The position numbers were made by a program, and so were the translations under genes. 64,000 nt of DNA, taken from NCBI RefSeq assembly GCF_009674675.1, contig NZ_WKJC01000002.1, positions 248,001-312,000 on the forward strand, written 5' to 3'. How positions within the stretch are numbered: the stretch's first letter is position 1; every line of letters starts with the position of its first letter. The notes under the pieces are model-generated. The model was not told where the DNA came from, ran no database searches, and worked only from the letters and a program-made list of their open reading frames with translations. Source of the DNA: Kangiella sp. HZ709 (GTDB taxonomy: Bacteria; Pseudomonadota; Gammaproteobacteria; Enterobacterales; Kangiellaceae). This document shows positions 9,844 through 18,305 of the stretch, piece by piece.

Positions 9844-10464
9844 ATGAAAAAGATAATAACAGCATTAGTGCTTTCCGCTTTAGGTTTCTCAGCTAATGCC
9901 AATGACAAACTCAACTATAATTATATACAATTTGGCTTTATCCAGAGTGCAGGCGAACTCACTAGTGATAAATTTGGTTATAACTTCGATATTAGTTTTG
10001 ACTGGACCGAATCTCTATACATAAAAACTCGTTACAACACTCAATCTGCTGATGTTTACGCCTCAGGGTTAAAAGCCAACAGCGACGCCACTGAATATAG
10101 CTTTAGTCTTGGTTATCATGCAGCTTTAAGTCGCTCTTCTGACTTTTATGGTGAAATAGGCTTACTAAAGCAAGATGGCCAAAGTTTACTTAGTCAAACC
10201 ACTTTTGGTAATGACGGCGAAGGTTTCTTGGCGAAGCTTGGCGTTCGTACACGTTGGAGTGCCGCTTGGGAAACTAATCTTTACGCGGGATACCAAGATA
10301 TTGATCTTGCTGACTATGTTGATATAACTAGTTACGAGGACGATGACATCATTTTTGGTGCTGAGCTGCGTTACTATTTAAATAAGACTTGGTCACTAGG
10401 CCTAGCTATAGGCGAAGAAGCCACTGGCGAAACGAGCCAGCTGACACTAAGAGCTAACTTTTAA
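9844..10464 (+). CDS. small outer-membrane beta-barrel-like protein (second of two)
   Basis: 206-residue predicted secreted protein with signal peptide MKKIITALVLSALGFSANA and a mature region of alternating strands (NYNYIQFGFIQSAG, YIKTRYNTQS, FGAELRYYLNKTWSLGLAIG). It ends in LTLRANF with a terminal Phe, typical of barrels inserted by BAM. Size and pattern suggest eight strands. It resembles the preceding protein in layout and probably arose by an old duplication, but identity is low by eye. A terminator between them means it needs its own promoter; TAGTAT within 9805-9812 is a weak -10 candidate. Function is not recognisable. Confidence 0.82.
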   Translation: MKKIITALVLSALGFSANANDKLNYNYIQFGFIQSAGELTSDKFGYNFDISFDWTESLYIKTRYNTQSADVYASGLKANSDATEYSFSLGYHAALSRSSDFYGEIGLLKQDGQSLLSQTTFGNDGEGFLAKLGVRTRWSAAWETNLYAGYQDIDLADYVDITSYEDDDIIFGAELRYYLNKTWSLGLAIGEEATGETSQLTLRANF

Positions 10465-10500
10465 GCCTTAGGGACAATTTCAAAACTATAATCACGCTTT

Positions 10501-10538
10501 TACATTCAGTGGTTTTGTGACATCAATCACTGAATGTA
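10501..10538. promoter_or_regulatory. inverted repeat with CRP-like site
   Basis: Perfect 11-bp arms (TACATTCAGTG at 10501-10511, CACTGAATGTA at 10528-10538). Partly in the spacer is TGTGA-N6-TCACT (10516-10531), which matches nine of ten conserved CRP positions. It lies between the second barrel gene and the 52-residue ORF. There is no T-run after the hairpin, so a terminator role is less likely than a binding site. Confidence 0.4.
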
Positions 10539-10704
10539 TAAAAAGCTGACACTTTTGCAAACCATTTCACAAATACCCCTTCTTTTATGCGATTTCTGAC
10601 ACACAAATAGTTCAATCATAGTGTTAAATTTTCTGACAACGAAAGGCTAGATAGATTTAATCCCTGATTTAGCCTTGATTTAAGCAAAAGCGCAGAGAAA
10701 CATT

Positions 10705-10863
10705 ATGAAATATTTATTAGGTATAGCCGCATTATTAGTTATTAGTAAGTTTGCACTTTCAAACCCGCAAGCTGTTACTTATTTAAATGATTACAAAGAG
10801 TTACTGATGGCTGCAGCTCTAACTCTAGCTTCACGCCCACTTCTAAAAAGGATTTTCGAATAG
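10705..10863 (+). CDS. 52-residue putative small membrane protein
   Basis: Short ORF in a 548-bp space between the barrel gene and fadJ. It starts MKYLLGIAALLVISKFALS, a hydrophobic segment that could be a signal peptide or membrane anchor, and has a second hydrophobic stretch (LLMAAALTLA) before a basic end RPLLKRIFE. AGAG lies about 8 bases before the ATG. The evidence that it is real is the signal-like N-terminus, its position directly before a good terminator at 10899, and an otherwise empty region. No family is recognised; a chance ORF cannot be excluded. Confidence 0.6.
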   Translation: MKYLLGIAALLVISKFALSNPQAVTYLNDYKELLMAAALTLASRPLLKRIFE

Positions 10864-10898
10864 GGCTCTTTTATAAAAGAATCATTGTCCTCTGATAT

Positions 10899-10921
10899 AG
10901 CGGCTTCAAGCCGCTTTTTTT
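10899..10921 (+). terminator. rho-independent terminator after the 52-residue ORF
   Basis: A 7-bp stem AGCGGCT / AGCCGCT with a TCA loop, followed by seven T residues. It is 35 bp past the stop of the small ORF and supports that ORF being transcribed. Confidence 0.9.
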
Positions 10922-10944
10922 GCCCTTAACATAAGATGATTGAT

Positions 10945-10975
10945 CAAAAAAGCCCAACAGTTAATGTTAGGCTTT
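10945..10975 (-). terminator. rho-independent terminator of fadIJ
   Basis: Read on the minus strand: a 10-bp stem (10950-10959 with 10965-10974) with one mismatch, loop of five bases, then a run of T (complement of A at 10945-10950). It lies 38 bp past the fadJ stop. Confidence 0.85.
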
Positions 10976-11012
10976 AAAGTGTTTCTTGTAAGTAAATACT
11001 AACTATAGAGCG

Positions 11013-13160
11013 CTAACCATAGAAAGTCTCTTTCTGCTCAGCCATTGAAACTAATTTTGCTGCAGGAGAAAAGCGCTCTCCATGCAAGGCTTCATAATGT
11101 TTTAAACGAGCAATTACTTGTTCAATACCCATGCCATCCATATAACGGAAAGGGCCACCTCTAAACGGTGGAAAGCCTATACCAAATATGGCGCCAATAT
11201 CACCATCACGTGCGCTACGAATAATGCCTTCATCTAAACAACGTACTGCTTCATTCAGCATCAATAAAATGCCTCTTTCGGCGATTTCATCATTAGACAT
11301 AGACTTTGTCGGCTCGACGCCAAGAAGCTGATACACACTGCTATCGACTTCCTTAGGGCCTTTTTGCTTTTTACCATATTGGTAAAAGCCTTTTCCGTTC
11401 TTCTTACCCAGACGATTATCTGCAATTAAGCGTTCGAAGATTTTAGGTGGAGCCATGCGCTCACCAAAAGCATCTTCAAGAATAGGCGCAACTTTGGTGG
11501 CAACATCAATCCCCACCTCATCCAATAAGGTAATAGGTCCAACCGGGAATCCAGCTTTTACTAAAGCTTTATCTAATTGCTCAACCGCCACACCTTCACT
11601 TAACAACAAGCCTGCTTCATTCATGTAAGGTGCTAAAATACGGTTGACATAAAAACCTGCACCATCATTGACCACGATTGGGGTTTTACCTTGTTTTTTA
11701 CCTAATTCGACACAAGAAGCCACTACCCAATCTGCGGTATCAGGAGTAGTAATAATCTCTAATAGTGGCATTTTTTCAACTGGTGAAAAATAATGTAGCC
11801 CCACCACTTGTTCGGGACGCTTAGCAGCTTTAGCAATCTCAGTAATTGGAATTGAAGAAGTGTTTGTGGCAAAAATAGTTTTGTTAGAACAGTTAGCCTC
11901 AACTTCATTAACCATTTGATGCTTCAACTCTAACTTTTCAAAGACTGCCTCAATCACCATATCGCAATCATGAAAGCCATCGTAATTAATTGAACCTGTT
12001 AAACGCGACATGGTTTTCTTAGCATCTGCATCACTGATAAAACGGCGCTTCACTTTTTTCGAGATAATCTTCCAAGAGTAATTTAGAGCTTTATTGATAC
12101 CATCGGCGCTAATATCTTTGATACGAACCATTTTATTAGCCTTATCAGCTGATACATACGCAATGCCTGAACCCATCAAGCCGCCACCCAAAACTCCAAC
12201 CTTATCGATAGTAGCTGGCTGAACATCAGAGTCGATACCCGTATCTTTTTTCAACTCGGTTGTGGCGAAGAAGATATTGATCAAAGACTTAGCTTCTGAA
12301 GACATAACCAGCTCTGCAAAATTTTTCGCTTCAATCGCAAAACCTGCGGCTTTACCCTGTGAAACACCTTTTTCTACACACTCTAAGATTTTTTCTGGCG
12401 CGGGGTAATTTCCTTTGGTTTTCTTCAATAATTGCTTTTTAGCCTGATCAAATAAAATATTACGACCAATTGGGTTTTTCTCAAGTGCTAAGGTTTGCAA
12501 AGCTTGCATAGAGAAGATTGATTTTTTCTTTTGCTGACCTTTGCGTAATTGCATCAAGCGCTTTCGAGCAGCCTTTATTAAGTTAGCACTTGCAGTAACT
12601 TCATCTACTAAACCAAGCTTTAAGGCTTTTTTCGGAAAAACCTGTTTACCTGTTAACATCAGATCTAAAGATGCCGCGATTCCAATTAATTTAGGCAAAC
12701 GCTGAGTACCGCCGCCGCCTGGTAACAAGCCAATTTGTACTTCAGGTAAACCTAACTTGGTAGACTTATCATCAGAACAAACACGGCCATGACAGGCCAA
12801 TGCAAACTCTAAACCACCGCCAAGGCAAACACCATCAATAGCAGCAACTACAGGGATGTTTAATGCTTCAATTTTATCGAAAATAATATGGCCATTGCGA
12901 CTCATTTGCTCGGCTTCTTCTACCGTTTTAGCTGAGTTCAACATATTTATATCAGCGCCGGCGATAAAACTCTTTGGCTTACGGCTGGTGAAAATAACGC
13001 CTTTAATTTCTTTTTGTTGAGCAATGTCCTTGATGAGACTATCGGCTTCATCAATAAACTCTTGCTTTAAAACATTTTGTGCTTCACCCTCGACTTCAAA
13101 GGAAACAATGGCGATACCGTCATCTTGTAAATCAAATTCAAAAATACTATTGTTAGCCAT
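11013..13160 (-). CDS. fadJ: multifunctional fatty-acid oxidation alpha subunit: enoyl-CoA hydratase / 3-hydroxyacyl-CoA dehydrogenase
   Basis: Catalyses hydration of 2-enoyl-CoA and NAD-dependent oxidation of 3-hydroxyacyl-CoA in beta-oxidation, in complex with the thiolase FadI. The hydratase half shows CLGGGLEFALACHGRV and LPEVQIGLLPGGGGTQRLP with the catalytic glutamates. The dehydrogenase half shows GVLGGGLMGSGIAY (NAD loop) and LHYFSPVEKMPLLEII with the catalytic histidine. The start is set at 13160, giving 715 residues (close to E. coli FadJ at 714): GGAGGTGG lies just upstream and the ATG overlaps the fadI stop as TAATG. A longer frame to 13208 would run into fadI. The fadI-fadJ order identifies it as FadJ rather than FadB. 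Confidence 0.93.
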   Translation of the reverse strand: MANNSIFEFDLQDDGIAIVSFEVEGEAQNVLKQEFIDEADSLIKDIAQQKEIKGVIFTSRKPKSFIAGADINMLNSAKTVEEAEQMSRNGHIIFDKIEALNIPVVAAIDGVCLGGGLEFALACHGRVCSDDKSTKLGLPEVQIGLLPGGGGTQRLPKLIGIAASLDLMLTGKQVFPKKALKLGLVDEVTASANLIKAARKRLMQLRKGQQKKKSIFSMQALQTLALEKNPIGRNILFDQAKKQLLKKTKGNYPAPEKILECVEKGVSQGKAAGFAIEAKNFAELVMSSEAKSLINIFFATTELKKDTGIDSDVQPATIDKVGVLGGGLMGSGIAYVSADKANKMVRIKDISADGINKALNYSWKIISKKVKRRFISDADAKKTMSRLTGSINYDGFHDCDMVIEAVFEKLELKHQMVNEVEANCSNKTIFATNTSSIPITEIAKAAKRPEQVVGLHYFSPVEKMPLLEIITTPDTADWVVASCVELGKKQGKTPIVVNDGAGFYVNRILAPYMNEAGLLLSEGVAVEQLDKALVKAGFPVGPITLLDEVGIDVATKVAPILEDAFGERMAPPKIFERLIADNRLGKKNGKGFYQYGKKQKGPKEVDSSVYQLLGVEPTKSMSNDEIAERGILLMLNEAVRCLDEGIIRSARDGDIGAIFGIGFPPFRGGPFRYMDGMGIEQVIARLKHYEALHGERFSPAAKLVSMAEQKETFYG

Positions 13161-14482
13161 TAGTCCACCTCCACGATCATAGCTGCACCTAAACCACCAG
13201 CAGCACAAGCCGTGGTTAAACCTACGCCACCGCCACGACGCTTCAATTCATTCAATGTTTGAGTAATCAAACGAGCACCCGTAGCGGCAAATGGATGACC
13301 ATAAGCTAGTGAGCCTCCATTGACATTAAACTTATCCATATCAATATCACCAATTTTGGTTCTTTGGCCTAACTTGTCTTTGGCAAACTGAGTCGAACCA
13401 AACGCTTGCACATTAGAAAGCGCTTGCGCAGCAAAAGCTTCATGCATTTCAATGAGATCCAAATCTTTTAATTTCATTTTTGCTTTTTTAAGCGCCAATG
13501 GCGTCGCATAAGATGGCCCCATTAACATGTCATGATCGGCTTGGTTAGCGGAAAAAGCATAGCTTTTTATGTAACCTAAAGGCTTATATCCTAAAGCTTT
13601 AGCTTTCGATTCGCTCATTAAAACCACCGCCGAAGCACCATCACTTAATGGCGTAGAATTGGCAGCGGTTAAGGTTCCATATTTTTTATCGAATGCTGGA
13701 CGTAATTTGGCATAACCTTCTAAAGTCGAATTAAAACGAACGATATTATCTTGGCTCAAAGGTTCTTTAGTATATGGTGGAACATGTGCAGTCATAACTT
13801 CATCATTCAGCAAACCCGATTCCCATGCTTTAGCCGCTAAGGAATGAGAACGATGCGCTAAAGCATCTTGCTCTTCACGAGTAATGCCGCGATCACGCGC
13901 CATTTGTTCAGCATTTTGCCCCATACTCAAGCCGGTAGAGTACTCTTTAATCGCAGGTGGTACTGGCAACAAGTCGCCAGGACGAAGCTTTTTTAATATC
14001 GCTAGTTTCTGCCCAAAGGTTCTCGCCTTTTGTAAATCAACTAAAGCTAAAGACAATTTTTTACTAACACCAATCGGCACCACTGAAGAAGAGTCAGCAC
14101 CTCCAGCAATGCCAACAGAAACGTCACCTAACATAATCGAGTCAGCCAAACTCGCTATGGTTTGGAAACTGGTAGCACAAGCTCTAGAAATCGAATAAGC
14201 ATCAGTACGCACATTCATTGGCGTACCCAGTACAATTTCGCGAGCAATATTTGGAGCTTCCGGTAAAACTACCACTTGCCCAAAAACCACTCGCTCAATT
14301 AAATCTGGATCCAGCTCTGTTTTAGTGATCAGTTCATTCACCACCATCTTACCCAATTCAATTGCATTCACACCTCGATAGTGAGTAGCTTGCTTAGCAA
14401 AAGGGGTTCTTAAACCTGAAACGATAGCCACCCTATCTTGCTTAGGGCGTTTTGTGGTCTTTTTGGCGACTTCAGCGCTCAT
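13160..14482 (-). CDS. fadI: acetyl-CoA acyltransferase (3-ketoacyl-CoA thiolase), FadI type
   Basis: Thiolase that cleaves 3-ketoacyl-CoA to acetyl-CoA and a shortened acyl-CoA, the last beta-oxidation step. The active-site cysteine is in [10 protein letters not shown], the catalytic histidine in [11 protein letters not shown], and the second cysteine in [14 protein letters not shown]. At 440 residues it is the longer FadI type (about 436) rather than FadA (about 390). The start is placed at ATG 14482, because GGAG precedes it by six bases; the in-frame start four codons upstream is a TTG. It is coupled to fadJ by a one-base overlap. A promoter with a PsrA-like palindrome lies immediately upstream. 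Confidence 0.94.
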   Translation of the reverse strand: MSAEVAKKTTKRPKQDRVAIVSGLRTPFAKQATHYRGVNAIELGKMVVNELITKTELDPDLIERVVFGQVVVLPEAPNIAREIVLGTPMNVRTDAYSISRACATSFQTIASLADSIMLGDVSVGIAGGADSSSVVPIGVSKKLSLALVDLQKARTFGQKLAILKKLRPGDLLPVPPAIKEYSTGLSMGQNAEQMARDRGITREEQDALAHRSHSLAAKAWESGLLNDEVMTAHVPPYTKEPLSQDNIVRFNSTLEGYAKLRPAFDKKYGTLTAANSTPLSDGASAVVLMSESKAKALGYKPLGYIKSYAFSANQADHDMLMGPSYATPLALKKAKMKLKDLDLIEMHEAFAAQALSNVQAFGSTQFAKDKLGQRTKIGDIDMDKFNVNGGSLAYGHPFAATGARLITQTLNELKRRGGGVGLTTACAAGGLGAAMIVEVD

Positions 14483-14513
14483 ACTTAGCTCCAATAATAA
14501 ATCTTATCCATCG

Positions 14514-14554
14514 ATTGTACCTGATGCTATAATTTTTTCAAACAAACGTTTAAA
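14514..14554 (-). promoter_or_regulatory. fadI promoter with PsrA-like operator
   Basis: On the minus strand TTGAAA (14536-14541) and TACAAT (14514-14519) are separated by 16 bp, a good sigma-70 promoter 32 bp from the fadI ATG. The -35 element is overlapped by CAAAC-N4-GTTT (14539-14551), which fits the published PsrA half-site form (C/G)AAAC-N2-4-GTTT(G/C) except for the last base. PsrA represses beta-oxidation genes in several gammaproteobacteria; assignment here is by motif only. Confidence 0.5.
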
Positions 14555-14686
14555 TGGTCAACCGTGATTATCTGGTTGATAATCTCCAGCTTTTGCTCAT
14601 TAAGTACAAGATATAAGGATAAAGACACAATTAGTTGCATTTTTTTGCAATTCAAGGCTACACAAGAGATGATAATTTCATTAAAT

Positions 14687-14692
14687 TATAAT
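14687..14692 (+). promoter_or_regulatory. -10 element upstream of the second moxR operon
   Basis: A consensus TATAAT sits 33 bases before the TTG start of the moxR-bat operon. No convincing -35 element was seen at the right distance, so this may be activator-dependent or a chance match. The rest of 14555-14680 holds only a weak TCAACC/GGTTGA inverted repeat (14558-14579). Confidence 0.35.
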
Positions 14693-14725
14693 GCCCTGAA
14701 ATGCTAGGCATGGAATAGAAGAATT

Positions 14726-15745
14726 TTGAAAGAAGAATCGATCAGACCCGAAACCAAGACAGCAAACAACCCTAATCTTGAGAATAGTGAGCAAAACCAT
14801 CATTTTAATAATTTAGAGCAATATCTAAGCTCAAGAATTATTGGTCAAAAAGATTTAGTCCATAAGATCTTGATTGCACTATTGGCAGATGGTCATTTGC
14901 TCGTAGAGGGCGCGCCAGGCTTGGCAAAAACTCGAGCCATCAAAGAGCTTTCTCGTGTCATAGAAGGTGACTTCCAGCGTATTCAATTTACACCAGATTT
15001 GTTACCGGCGGATTTAACCGGTACTGAAATATATCGCCCACAAGATTCCAGCTTTAGCTTCCAAAAAGGACCTTTGTTTCACAACCTAGTATTGGCAGAT
15101 GAAATCAACCGTGCACCAGCAAAGGTTCAGTCAGCGTTACTAGAAGCCATGGCGGAACGTCAAATCAGTGTTGGTAATAATAGTTTTCAACTACCGCCAT
15201 TATTTCTAGTGATGGCGACACAAAATCCTATTGAGCAAGAAGGCACTTACCCGCTACCCGAAGCTCAGCTAGATCGCTTCTTGATGCATATAGAAGTAGG
15301 CTATCCTGATAATCAAGCTGAATCTGCAATTTTGGCGCTGAATCGCCGCGAGGCATTTGAAGATAGTGCACCAACTATTCCAGAACTGTCTCAAGAGCAG
15401 TTATTTGCCGCCCGCAAAGAAGTAGTGTCACTTTATATGGCGCAAGAAGTAGAAGATTATTTAATTCAACTGGTCTTAGCTACTCGTCACCCTGAAAAAT
15501 ATGATAATAAGCTTGGCCAATACATTGAATTTGGCGCCAGTCCTCGCGCCACCATTGCTTTAGATCGATGCGCCAGAGCAAATGCTTGGTTAAGCGGGCG
15601 AGACTATGTGACTCCAGGCGATGTTCAAACCGTGCTTTTCGATACTTTGCGTCACCGTATTATTCTTAGCTATCAAGCTGAAGCAGAAGGCATCAATAGT
15701 AATCAGGTCATTGAGCAATTAATCCAGCTAGTACCTACACCTTAA
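14726..15745 (+). CDS. MoxR family AAA+ ATPase (second copy, Bat operon)
   Basis: 339-residue AAA+ ATPase: P-loop GAPGLAKTRAI (the LAKT form common in MoxR), Walker B LVLADEINRAPAKVQSALLE, sensor region MATQNPIEQEGTYPLPEAQLDRF and C-terminal GASPRATIALDRCARANAW. This is the classic MoxR subgroup that heads Bat-type operons; the first copy at 8141 is clearly diverged. It has an extra polar N-terminus of about 40 residues. Translation begins at TTG, as there is no in-frame ATG upstream of the conserved domain. It probably acts with the BatA/BatB von Willebrand proteins encoded downstream. Confidence 0.93.
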   Translation: MKEESIRPETKTANNPNLENSEQNHHFNNLEQYLSSRIIGQKDLVHKILIALLADGHLLVEGAPGLAKTRAIKELSRVIEGDFQRIQFTPDLLPADLTGTEIYRPQDSSFSFQKGPLFHNLVLADEINRAPAKVQSALLEAMAERQISVGNNSFQLPPLFLVMATQNPIEQEGTYPLPEAQLDRFLMHIEVGYPDNQAESAILALNRREAFEDSAPTIPELSQEQLFAARKEVVSLYMAQEVEDYLIQLVLATRHPEKYDNKLGQYIEFGASPRATIALDRCARANAWLSGRDYVTPGDVQTVLFDTLRHRIILSYQAEAEGINSNQVIEQLIQLVPTP

Positions 15746-15771
15746 GCATTTTGATAAGGTAGCTATTTAGC

Positions 15772-16806
15772 ATGCAGAAAAGTTTTTCAGCCAATAACCT
15801 ATCGCTCCAAGCGGAAACCATTGAGCTTAGTCTGGAACAATTGATTGCTTGCCAATATATGGCAAACGACAAGGTTCCATTACCTAATAAAAAAACCAAA
15901 GCTCACTTAGTTGGCGGCCATTTGTCTCCTTTCAAAGGCCGTGGTATGGAATTTTCGGAAGTTAGACAATATCAAGCTGGCGATGATATTCGAACTATCG
16001 ACTGGCGAGTTACCGCCCGAACTGGCAAGGTACACACTAAGATTTTTCAAGAAGAGCGTGAGCGTCCAGTATTTATAGTTTTAGATTTACAAGACAGCAT
16101 GTTTTTTGGCTCCAAAAATCGCTTCAAATCCACCCTAGCGTCTATCCAAGCAGCTCGGGCTTTTTGGGTTGCCTTCAATTCAGGCAACCGAGTTGGTGCT
16201 TTACTCAACAATGCTCATACTCATCATGAGCTTAAGCCGTCCAACCGTCGAAAAGATGGACTGAGGATGCTGCAAAAAATATTAGAAGTTCATAACCATC
16301 GATTGTCGGAACTCTACAATCCTCAATCACAAGCTGAATCCTATAAAATTAATCGCAACTCTTTAAGTGATTCATTATTAAGGCTGCGTCACTTAACCAA
16401 GGGTGGCTGCCTGATTTATGTTTTTAGTGATTTTATGGACTTCACTGACGAATGTGATAAACATTTAGCGCACTTATCGCAACATAATGATATTTATGGC
16501 GTCATGTTGAGTGACCCGCTTGAACAAACTATTGATGTAGCTGGACATTATCACGTCACCGATGGTCATAACACTCTTGGCTTTAATGCCAATAGCCGCA
16601 AAAATGTTCGTAACTATCAGCAGCATTTTGCGCAAAGATTTGCCAATATAAAAAATCGTTTTATACAAAACCAGTGCTACTTTAATCACTTAAGTACCCA
16701 GCATTCGATTAATCATTTGGCCTTAAACCCTATGGCGTTAGAAAGACAAGTGGCAATGTTTAATCATACCGACGCGCTGCAACCTTCTACATTAATGAAC
16801 AATTAA
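15772..16806 (+). CDS. DUF58 domain protein (Bat operon)
   Basis: 344-residue soluble-looking DUF58 protein with the diagnostic stretch RGMEFSEVRQYQAGDDIRTIDWRVTARTG (residues about 58-86) and a following von Willebrand-like fold (PVFIVLDLQDSMFFG, a degenerate metal site). Unlike the first DUF58 protein it has no N-terminal membrane helices. It starts 26 bp after moxR and ends two bases before the DUF4381 gene, so it belongs to the same transcript. In the family it links MoxR to the membrane von Willebrand proteins; biochemical function is not established. Confidence 0.9.
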   Translation: MQKSFSANNLSLQAETIELSLEQLIACQYMANDKVPLPNKKTKAHLVGGHLSPFKGRGMEFSEVRQYQAGDDIRTIDWRVTARTGKVHTKIFQEERERPVFIVLDLQDSMFFGSKNRFKSTLASIQAARAFWVAFNSGNRVGALLNNAHTHHELKPSNRRKDGLRMLQKILEVHNHRLSELYNPQSQAESYKINRNSLSDSLLRLRHLTKGGCLIYVFSDFMDFTDECDKHLAHLSQHNDIYGVMLSDPLEQTIDVAGHYHVTDGHNTLGFNANSRKNVRNYQQHFAQRFANIKNRFIQNQCYFNHLSTQHSINHLALNPMALERQVAMFNHTDALQPSTLMNN

Positions 16807-16807
16807 A

Positions 16808-17290
16808 ATGGCGCAACAAGAATTGCTATCAAAACTTAAAGATGTGCACTTACCTGCTGAGGTGAGTTGGTGGCCGTTAGCCATTGGCTGGTGGCTATTA
16901 ATCGGTTCCCTTTTGCTCAGCTTAACAGTTTTGCTTGTTATCCGACTTCAAAAGGCAAAGAAGTTTCGATTAAGTAAATTAGCTATTAAAGAGCTGAACA
17001 TTATCGCCTCTTCTCACAGTGACAACTGGCTAATGCAGTTAGAAGTATTATTAAAACGCGCCAGCCTTGCCTATTTCCCAAAGCCGAAAGTAGCCAGCTT
17101 GACCCAAGAAAGCTGGATCAACTTTTTAATCTCCACGGGTAAAGATGTTTGGAATGATCAATCTTTAATGCTGCTAAAAGATGGTGTATTCCAAGATAAA
17201 AAAGCAATTCCAACAAGCCATAAAAACCAGTTGCTTTCTGAAGCAAAACAATGGCTATTGCAACTCCCTTTGGAGACTAACAATGTTTGA
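16808..17290 (+). CDS. DUF4381 single-pass membrane protein
   Basis: 160-residue protein with one strong membrane helix (about residues 22-45, WPLAIGWWLLIGSLLLSLTV) and a cytosolic tail containing the DUF4381-type segment LEVLLKRASLAYFPKPKVASLTQESW (split here between residues 79 and 105). Such proteins occur only between DUF58 and BatA in Bat operons and probably hold the complex together. Its stop codon overlaps the batA start by eight bases (ATG inside AACAATGTTTGA), indicating translational coupling. Confidence 0.88.
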   Translation: MAQQELLSKLKDVHLPAEVSWWPLAIGWWLLIGSLLLSLTVLLVIRLQKAKKFRLSKLAIKELNIIASSHSDNWLMQLEVLLKRASLAYFPKPKVASLTQESWINFLISTGKDVWNDQSLMLLKDGVFQDKKAIPTSHKNQLLSEAKQWLLQLPLETNNV

Positions 17291-18305
17291 ATTGGCCTGG
17301 CCTTGGATATGGGTATTAGCACCACTGCCAATATTAGTCTGGTGGCTCAGCCAAAGAAAAGCACAGCAAAATGCTTTACGAGCACCCATTTTTTTACAGT
17401 GGCAACAATTTAAAGATAACCATCAAGAGTCCAGTTTTAACTTCCCTTGGTTATTAATGCTTATTTGGCTTTTGTTATTATTAGCCGCTAGTCGTCCACA
17501 ATGGATTGGCGACCCGATAAGATTACCTGCTAGTGGCCGCGACCTAATGGTATCGATTGACGTTTCAGGCAGTATGGAAATGAAGGATATGGTTGTTGAG
17601 CGTAAACAGGTCGACCGGCTGATTGCGGTTAAGCATATTCTTAACAGTTTCATTGAACGACGCGAAGGCGATCGACTCGGTTTGATTTTATTTGGTGAAC
17701 AAGCTTATCTACAGACACCTTTAAGTTTTGATCTAAAAACGGTTCAGATAATGCTGAACGAAAGTGAAATAGGTTTAGCCGGTCCATCTGCTACTGCAAT
17801 TGGCGATAGTATCGGACTAGCCGTCAAACGCCTCAAAGATCGTAATGCTAAAAATCGAGTGCTCATTTTACTTACCGATGGTGTTAACAATGCCGGTATA
17901 TTAGATCCGCTGCAGGCTGCGCAACTTGCTGAGCATGCTGGCGTGACTATCTATACCATCGGTATTGGCGCCGATGAAGTGGTGACCAGCAATGGATTAT
18001 TCAGCCGCCGCTTTAACCCTTCTCGCGAATTAGATGAAGAAACTCTAACTAAAGTAGCTGAACTAACTAATGGCCGTTATTTTAGAGCAAGAGATACAGA
18101 GTCTTTAGATGAAATTTATAATATCATTAATGAGCTAGAACCAGTCGAGCAGGACCAAGAAACTTATCGCCCTACTAAAGCCTTATTTTTCATTCCTTTA
18201 TTAATGGTATTAATCATCAGCTTACTCAATAAATTCATCCAACTATTCAGCACTAGGCGAGCAACTGACGCCATCACAAATGATAGAGGTATTGCTAATG
18301 ACTGA
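17283..18305 (+). CDS. batA: BatA-like von Willebrand factor A membrane protein
   Basis: 340-residue inner-membrane protein with an N-terminal helix pair (near 5-20 and 55-75), a von Willebrand A domain and a C-terminal helix near 302-325. The metal-ion-dependent adhesion site is intact: DVSGSM, followed by the conserved threonine and the aspartate in LILLTDGVNN. BatA belongs to the Bacteroides aerotolerance-type operon, linked in several bacteria to oxidative or envelope stress; its partner ligand is unknown. The start is set at 17283, overlapping DUF4381 by eight bases, because an upstream extension would read through that gene. Confidence 0.9.
   Translation: MFELAWPWIWVLAPLPILVWWLSQRKAQQNALRAPIFLQWQQFKDNHQESSFNFPWLLMLIWLLLLLAASRPQWIGDPIRLPASGRDLMVSIDVSGSMEMKDMVVERKQVDRLIAVKHILNSFIERREGDRLGLILFGEQAYLQTPLSFDLKTVQIMLNESEIGLAGPSATAIGDSIGLAVKRLKDRNAKNRVLILLTDGVNNAGILDPLQAAQLAEHAGVTIYTIGIGADEVVTSNGLFSRRFNPSRELDEETLTKVAELTNGRYFRARDTESLDEIYNIINELEPVEQDQETYRPTKALFFIPLLMVLIISLLNKFIQLFSTRRATDAITNDRGIAND

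Noticed and set aside
13161-13208. Longer fadJ start.
   Set aside because: It runs into fadI; TAATG with a strong GGAGGT supports 13160.
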